DNA of 64,000 nucleotides from Bugula neritina (Eukaryota; Bryozoa; Gymnolaemata; Cheilostomatida; Bugulidae): NCBI GenBank assembly GCA_964035545.1, contig OZ037770.1, positions 1,380,501 to 1,444,500 of the forward strand, read 5' to 3'. Shown piece by piece: positions 57,116 to 64,000 of this stretch (position 1 is its first letter; each line of letters starts with the position of its first letter). The notes under the pieces were generated by a model. It saw only the letters and a program-made list of their open reading frames with translations, ran no database searches and was not told where the DNA came from. The position numbers and the translations under genes were made by a program.

Positions 57116-58812
57116 TGCAACATAATTCAATAATTGCATGGTCAAGCAGAATAAACTACAATTAACAGCAACAACAGTGTAATAGTTGCGTAGAAAAGTT
57201 GTACTGCAAAAAACTAAAAGAATGCAAAATCTATAAATGTGTGCTACCAAGTAAATGCTGAACAGACATCATGAAATAGTGTACGAAATACAAACTATTA
57301 AACTTACCTGTTGATCTAATGCAGCCAAAACCTTAAGCTTAGAGTAGTGGAATGGTGCTGTTCGATGTTGATATGCTACAAGTAGCTAAGATGACTCAAA
57401 TTCTTGCCTTTAGGAGTAAGAGGCCTCAGCTCAGTTTCAACAAAACTTCCAATAATCTCAACGGATGCGCTCAATTAGGAGCCACAACAAAGCACACCCA
57501 TGTCATTTTAGTAAACTCTAAAAAATGAACGGAAATAAAACTGTTAGAGAGTAAACAGAGAAACATATAGTGATGGGGGAAAAACCTGTCAGCAAAGGTT
57601 ATATACACTCATAGCCATAACACGAAGAAAAAGATAATGAATAACAACCTATTCAAGATGACACAAGAAACCAAACAAATTTCTTTGACTAAAAAATATA
57701 ATTAAATACTATATTACTTGGCAAAAAATATTTGTTTTGAACAACGTATTATTGGGAAGAATTGCCAGTGTCTTAAATTTTGAGATTAAAGTTTCTGCCT
57801 TATAGCGGAAATAGAGAGGCAATCAATAGTGTACAAAACATGTTTTCAGTCATTGGCTGTTGACTAAATTGACAAAGTTAAAGAAAGCTTCCATATCATT
57901 ATTTATTTTGTTCTCAAGTGTGTGGTTACAGTTTCATGAGTCAGAAATATAATTATTTGAGATATGAAATCAAATGTAGTCAAAAGAGTGTCATACAATT
58001 TAAAATGTAGTAATAGAGCTTTGACAATAATTTCTTCTGCTAAGTAAAACAGGTACCATTATGTGCTACTTATCTTTTAGAGATGAACATCAAGGATGTT
58101 GAAAACAAAATAGTTGTAAATTACAGCAAATACCTTTCTACTTACCTAACCAGAGAAAATAAGTTTTCAACCTTGCATGCACTCAGCTGGTTTTCAATGT
58201 TTGGATCAGTGACATCTTTATAACTGATAGCAGCATTATGTGATAGCTTTAGGAATTGTTACCTTAAATCTAAATTATATAGAACTAGAAGTGCAAAAAT
58301 ATGGCATTAGTACTCATTGCACAATACACACTTGCTAGAGTAGCTAATCTAGCATCACATCAATTTAAGAAAGACAAAATTTTATTACTGTTCACAAATG
58401 ATGAATATTAAAAGTTGAATAATTAGACAAATTAACAATGATATTGATGTTACTTCAAACATTACTAATGGTAAACACCAAAATACTAATAGGAATAGTC
58501 ATGTTAACATCAATTAGAAAAGTAAAGATAATTTGAAAATGAGACAGTTTATAGGTCTAACTCTTATAGTTGACAAGCAATTACAGGGCAGTCATATTGA
58601 TGTAGGCTACCCTCAAAATGTAGCACTTTAAAAATATTAAAAAGACAGCACATATAAGAACATAATCTTAAAAATAGGCATATGTGACACCTATATTTTG
58701 ATTAACAAAGAAATCTTCTTTACTTTATTAATCTAGCTCATATAATGGTATTCTGTCTTAGTATGTTATTTTAATACTTGAAATCTAATCAGCTACAGAA
58801 AAGTACTTCAAT
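57116..58812. other. AT-rich non-coding stretch
   Basis: No feature is supported. Confidence 0.45.
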
Positions 58813-59073
58813 TCAAAGGCCTTCATAATTATTCTTTAGTTTGCTATTTAAATAGACAGTAAGGTTGATGAATAAAATAAAAGTTAGTAAAGTAAAAACT
58901 AAATAAATTGAGAATAATATCTCCACTCTAAGGTTATAATCCTTATAAATTAACATTTTAATACTCCTGTTATCCTTAGGTATAGTTGTTAGCAATTTAA
59001 CTATGAGCTCAAAGCCAAATGTCAGTATCAGCATCCCCATTACATTGACTAAGACTGACTTTATAACCCTCAA
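58813..59073 (-). CDS. Possible small two-helix membrane protein
   Basis: An 86-codon frame whose translation has two hydrophobic segments of helix length (about 7-28 and 51-74) separated by a charged loop containing TIPKDNRSIK. AT-rich DNA easily yields such frames, codon use is AT-biased like the background, and no splice sites, promoter or known family were recognised. Treat as speculative. Confidence 0.2.
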   Translation of the reverse strand: MRVIKSVLVNVMGMLILTFGFELIVKLLTTIPKDNRSIKMLIYKDYNLRVEILFSIYLVFTLLTFILFINLTVYLNSKLKNNYEGL

Positions 59074-59224
59074 GCTGTGGCACTCAATTTCTATAAGTAG
59101 TAACTAATAACAAATATAAAATTATTTATTTGCTACTGATAGTGATAATAATTAAAAATAATAATATGATCCATTAAAATAGAACTAATAAAGCCAACGA
59201 CGTTAATGGTATGTCTAACTAAAC

Positions 59225-62062
59225 ATGGCATGTCTCGTCTGGCAGTGGGTATGTGGAGGGCCAGGCAACCTACGGCCGTCAACCCGTTAATGGCACAACT
59301 AGAAGAAGATACTCAAGAGAAGACAACAAAGTTGTCATGAAATGCTGCTTCAAAAGTACACCCAAATTGAGAGGTTATAGAAAAACAATGTATGAGCTCT
59401 GTAGACCCGGATCAAAGAATTATTTAAAAAGAATGTGCAAACGCTGGAAAACAGAGGAGAGTTTAACATCAGCGAATAGAGACTAGCGGATTAAGCAAGA
59501 ACTATGAAGAAACACAAGCATTTTAATGGAAGAAGAACTCCATAAGATTAAAGAAGGAACCTTGCAAGAACTAGGCACATCAATTGGTGAAGAAGATAAT
59601 GAAGAGCTAAATTTGCAAATAGAGGATGTTATAGTACAACATGAGATAGCATATAAATCAGCCATGAGAATTTTAAGAGTACCTAGTTCAGAGGTAGAAA
59701 AAGTGTTAGTAGAAAAATTATAAATAAGCATAACAAACTATCTAATGATCGACCAACACTAAGAGCCCTTAGGCACATTGAGAGGGTCAAATTACTACAG
59801 GCAGTAAAACAGATTAATGATGTGCTAAACTGTGTTGAGATTATTAATACCATTGAGCTTAATAACACCACCATGGCTTGTGCGAAAAATAGTAACAGAA
59901 CAAGTGTGTAACAAAAAGGAAAAAGAAAAACTGACAATGTACAAGTATGGAAAATACGACTGCAGAAGAAATAAAAAGAAATTAGATCAGACTTAAGTAA
60001 AATAGCAGAATGAAAAAGTAGAGCTTACAATGATTCATTGAGAAGAATGGTTGAAGAAAAATATAGGATAAAGAACAAAGAGTGTGGTGTAGTGATTGAA
60101 AAACTGAAGCAAACCTGAGAGCTGTAAGCCAGAAGATAAACAGATATACAGAATGAGTTGATCAATATAATCAGAACACAATGTTTACAATGTCAAGCGC
60201 TTTTATCAAGAATTATGAGGAAATGAATGTACATCTAAAGAGGCACCTGACAAGGAAATCAAAAGCATTCTGATAAAATATATGGGGTCAGCCAACTAAA
60301 AATAATACCAATGCAGAATGACTAAATAAAGTTAGCAACAAATTGGAGCATATGTAAAGACAAGGAAATTAGATCTTAAAAACGATGCAAACAACTGGAA
60401 TAGCAATTAATGTCATAAGGTTGATAAGAAAAAGCATGAAACCTGGAAAACACAACTGAAATACCTGGAAGAAAAGATAGGAGAAATAAAGATCAAACTA
60501 AGAATTTTCCAAGGAGACTCTTTATCTCTATCCCTTTTCTCCAACTACCGATTCGCATGACAGAAGCGGCTCAATGATGCAAATTTCGACGAGACAGAAA
60601 ACAAACCATCTCCTATATGTGGATGACCTGAAGGTAAATAGGAAATCAAAGTCAGAACTGGAAGCTTTGGTAAACACTGCCGGGATCTTCACAAGGAATA
60701 TAGAAATGAAATTTGGATTAAAAAATGTGCCACACTGGTTATGAGAAAGGGAAAGAAAATCAAGGACACAGGAATCAGTTTGCCTGATGAACAGGTAATC
60801 AAAGATCTGGGTGAGAAGCCGTATAAATATCTAGGAGTTCTTGAGATTGATAGAATACAAATATATGAAATGAAAAATAAGATCAGGGAGTACTACAAAC
60901 AAATAAGAAAAGTTCTAGATTCAAAACTGAATGGTGAGAACACAATCAAAGCAATAAACACATGGGCAGTAACAGCAGTGCATTACACAGCTAGAATACT
61001 TGACTGAACTGTTTCATGAGCTAAAAAATATGGACTGAAAGACAAGGAAGCTAATGACAACAAACCGTGCACCCTATCCGAGAGCAGATGTAGGCAGGCT
61101 GTATTTTAGCAGAAGGGAAGGCGGTAGAAGAATGTTGTCAACTGAAAAATGCATAAAGATTGAAAACTGCAGCATGTCAGACTACATAAATATAACATAG
61201 ACTGATAGAAACACCACACTGAATACCTTCCTAAAAGACAGAACAGCGGTAGAACTAAATAATGATAAAGTGATAGAAAGAACTGATGAGTGTAAAGAAA
61301 AGCTTCACGTGGTCAATACATCAAAATGGTGGAAGACATGAAAGCTTTTTTTTCTGGAACTGGTTGAAGTATGGTTGGCTGAAAAAGGAAACAGAAGGAC
61401 TGCTGACAGCTGCGCAAAATCAACTATTCACTACTAGAAATTATAAAGTGGCTATGATGAGAGAACAGGGTAGCAAGAAGTGTGGAATGTGTAACGCAAG
61501 AGACAAAACTTCGATGCACGTATTGAGTGAGTTTGAGAAGGTAGCAGAAGGAGAATATAAGAAAAAACACAACCTTTTGGCATTGATAATTTCAATAGTA
61601 GTTGTGTGAACTTCGTGGGTTTCAGAAAAGTAAGAATTGGTACGGCCATCAAGCAGAATAAGTACTGGAAAATGATAATGTGAAAACCTTGTAAGATTTT
61701 AACATACACACTGACGTAGTCATCAAAGTTAGGAGACCCGATATATTAGTAGTTGACAAGCATAATGCTGAAACAACGATAATTGATATCACAGTCCCTG
61801 TTAACTACAGAGTAAAAGAAAAAAATTCAAAAAGTTAGGAAAATATCAGAATTTAGCACTAGAATAAACCCGCCTTTGGAAAACATCAAAAAAGTCATCC
61901 CGTTGTAACTGGAGCCTTTGGAGCTTTATACAAGATTGTAGACTGGCTGACACTACTTGGAGTAGCTGAAAACAAATGCTCATTAATTCAGCAGACACCC
62001 TTACTAGGATCAGGATAAGCTCACATCCTGAGGAAAGTTCTATCCATTTCAGACTAGTATAA
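59225..62062 (+). pseudogene. Decayed non-LTR retrotransposon with RT and restriction-like endonuclease
   Basis: Pieces in several frames, broken by stops and frameshifts, line up in the order of one polyprotein. The N-terminal block is RRRYSREDNKVVMKC (about 59296). Reverse transcriptase follows, with LRIFQGDSLS (about 60496) and the catalytic YVDDLKVN box (about 60612), then KYLGVLEID and NTWAVTAVHYTA (to about 61000). A zinc-finger-like CGMCNARDKTSMHVLSEFE (about 61480) has its last cysteine replaced by Phe. A PD-(D/E)XK-type segment RRPDILVVD...IIDITVP sits at about 61733-61800. That order is typical of LINEs using a restriction-like endonuclease (the R2/NeSL-like side of the non-LTR tree); the exact clade is inferred from memory. 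An (AAT)n tail near 62105 may mark the 3' end. The 5' end is uncertain. Confidence 0.8.
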
Positions 62063-62119
62063 CTAGGCCAATGGTAAAAGGTTACACCAGCTAAAAAACT
62101 ACGGTCAATCAACAATAAT

Positions 62120-63170
62120 AATAATATACAACTATATTAGTGCAGTTGGTTCTATTATTAGATTAGCATATCGATTATGACTTTTCGATTGCCACCCTGA
62201 TACTATGAGTAAAATGTACAAGCATACGTGAAAGTATAGATATGATCATAAGTATAAAAATAGGTATAAGTATAAATATAAATATAGGTACAAGTATAAA
62301 ACGAATGATTATATTATTAATAATATTAGTCAGTGATACCTATAACCGTAATGGTTTTTAGACTTACAGTTATCATTAACATTAGCTGAGTAATATGATT
62401 AGTTAAAATAATGGTATTCATTATTATATCATAGTTATAAGTTATAACTCTAGTCTCTAAAGAGTAACAGCAAGTGTAATTGGGATATTCATATTAAATT
62501 TCATATTCACATAGTGAAATGTTTATGTTATGAACTAATTTATTCCTTCAACATTTAACTATAAATATGATTAACACTAACTTTGACCAGCAGTATTACT
62601 AAAAGAAGCGTATTACAAATATAAGATAATAAAATTCTAGTAGTAGGACTAATAGTATTACTAGGTCCAGTATTATTCTTGTTATCTTATTCATCATTCA
62701 TGAGTTATCAAATTTGAAATTACTACTTATTAGCATCAGCATATAAAAAGTAAGATCATTAGGAATAATTATCATGAGGTATGATCTATGATTTGCATTA
62801 TCCATATATAGTTTAATATCAATATGATATATTATTATTGCTGATAGTCTATGTTATAGTTAAATTTATACTTATCTTTACAGTTACCTATAGTAGCACT
62901 TATTAGTTATTTGTGGTAGCCAAACTAATGTTTAATATTAATGAATTAAACTGAGTATCATAAAAGTGTTACTAAGAATTTTAATTATAATCGTAATGGT
63001 GATCATATTACTTTATTATAATTATTATATTTTATCATTAATGCTAAACTGAGTTAATGTATATACTTTGAGTTTTACTATTACTCATTATATTTACACT
63101 TATAGTAAAACTAAATATGTAAAAGTTATACTTATACTATTATTATTCGTATTTCATTAGACTTACATCT
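62120..63170. other. AT-rich stretch with simple TATAAG-type repeats
   Basis: A short run of AAGTATAAATATAGGT-like units lies at about 62250-62300. Otherwise nothing was seen. Confidence 0.4.
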
Positions 63171-63182
63171 AAGATCGCAGTC

Positions 63183-63312
63183 CTATTACTACTACCACTG
63201 ATACTAGTACTGCAACTAGTACTAGTACTGCTACTAGTACTAGTACTACTACTACTACTACTAATAGTACTGTTACTACTACTACTACTAGTACTACTAC
63301 TAGGTCTACTAC
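63183..63312. repeat. (ACT)n / ACTAGT-rich microsatellite
   Basis: Runs of ACT triplets interspersed with ACTAGTACT, the same sequence style as near 33.8-35.3 kb. The minus-strand serine-rich reading frame is a repeat artefact. Confidence 0.92.
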
Positions 63313-64000
63313 TGTACCAGTACAACTACAAACTTTGAAAATAACTGCAAGAAAGGTATGACTTACTCTTTTTCTTAGTCTTACTGTGACTCTCAGTCGT
63401 AATGTAAAATAAAATTGTGAACTGTAAAGTTAAACCCAAGGCTGAAATTTATTTAATTAAATTTAGACAATCTGAATCATTGGCTCAATCCTTGAGTTTG
63501 ACTATTACTATTATTATTAGTGTTACGATTGTGATTATCATTGGCATTATGCCATTATGATTATCATTATGATTGTAATTGTGGTAATTCTAACATTAAT
63601 TATAATCATAAATTAAAAGGTAATGATTAATGATAATTATTTTCATTTTGTAATCATAATGATGTAAATTTTGATGTAAAACCAAAATACTAAAACTAAA
63701 AGTAAAAGTTATAAAATTAAATGATAAAATATTATAATGATAATTATTATATTTATTATATTATTATTGAATATATTATTTCATTAGAAAATAGGTTGCA
63801 GCTTAGCATGATTAAAATTCAGTAAAAATTAGTTTACCAACAGCAAACATGCATGCGTCTTGTCAACATTCAATTCGTAGTGTCATAGCGAAGCCAGATT
63901 ACTTGTAGTACGACTACTAGAACTACTACTACTAGTGATGGATTACAGATACTTGGCGATTTTAGCTGTGAGTGACCTTCACCTCACATTCTCGTCATGC
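63313..64000. other. AT-rich right end of the window
   Basis: ATTATTATT and ATGATTATC simple sequence occurs around 63500-63780. No gene is supported. Confidence 0.4.

Noticed and set aside
59483-59937. Minus-strand frames across the retrotransposon
   Set aside because: Antisense shadows of the decayed LINE polyprotein.
63143-63325. 60-codon serine-rich minus-strand frame
   Set aside because: Translation of an ACT/AGT microsatellite.

Overview
This is an AT-rich animal nuclear genome segment. Genes are split by introns with GT..AG borders, introns are long, and microsatellites and tRNA-derived SINE-like repeats are abundant. The genes (a synaptotagmin, ELP6, RWDD1, an ankyrin-kinase, a membrane-anchored sulfotransferase-like protein and a cysteine-knot-type secreted peptide) point to an invertebrate metazoan. 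Gene content and repeat style would fit a lophotrochozoan, but the sequence alone does not fix the phylum. Every exon model here was read by eye from splice sites, frame continuity and family similarity; none rests on transcripts.

Layout. 1-10.8 kb: mostly non-coding, with one orphan exon-like stretch on the minus strand (512-676), a tRNA-derived SINE (2454-2660) and a second tRNA-like repeat (about 7028). 10.8-21.0 kb, plus strand: a synaptotagmin (likely 5' leader exon at 10801-10926, seven coding exons 14962-21001, 446 residues). 21.6-28.6 kb, minus strand and convergent with it: a ten-exon protein with seven ankyrin repeats followed by a non-RD protein kinase (657 residues). Its largest intron contains a 1.3-kb DNA transposon with terminal inverted repeats, and another intron holds a second copy of the 2.4-kb SINE family. 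29.2-33.3 kb, minus: ELP6 of the Elongator complex (five coding exons, 260 residues). 35.5-39.4 kb, plus: RWDD1 (seven exons, 230 residues), divergent from ELP6 across a region rich in ACT/AGT triplets. 40.3-42.3 kb, minus: a four-exon gene for a 98-residue secreted prepropeptide whose last 37 residues, behind a Lys-Arg cleavage site, carry an inhibitor-cystine-knot cysteine pattern. This is the most interesting item in the window. 46.1-47.6 kb, plus: a single-coding-exon sulfotransferase-like protein (459 residues). 48.3-51.2 kb: several unrelated tandem repeats in a row. 51.2-64 kb: no convincing host gene, a 415-bp foldback element (56701-57115), and a decayed non-LTR retrotransposon with a reverse transcriptase and a restriction-like endonuclease (59.2-62.1 kb).

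The genes do not form a pathway. ELP6 (tRNA wobble-uridine modification through Elongator) and RWDD1 (a ribosome-associated factor linked to the DRG GTPases) are both housekeeping translation-related genes and sit head to head. The synaptotagmin (membrane fusion) and the cystine-knot peptide (regulated secretion) are plausibly secretory, but their proximity is probably incidental.
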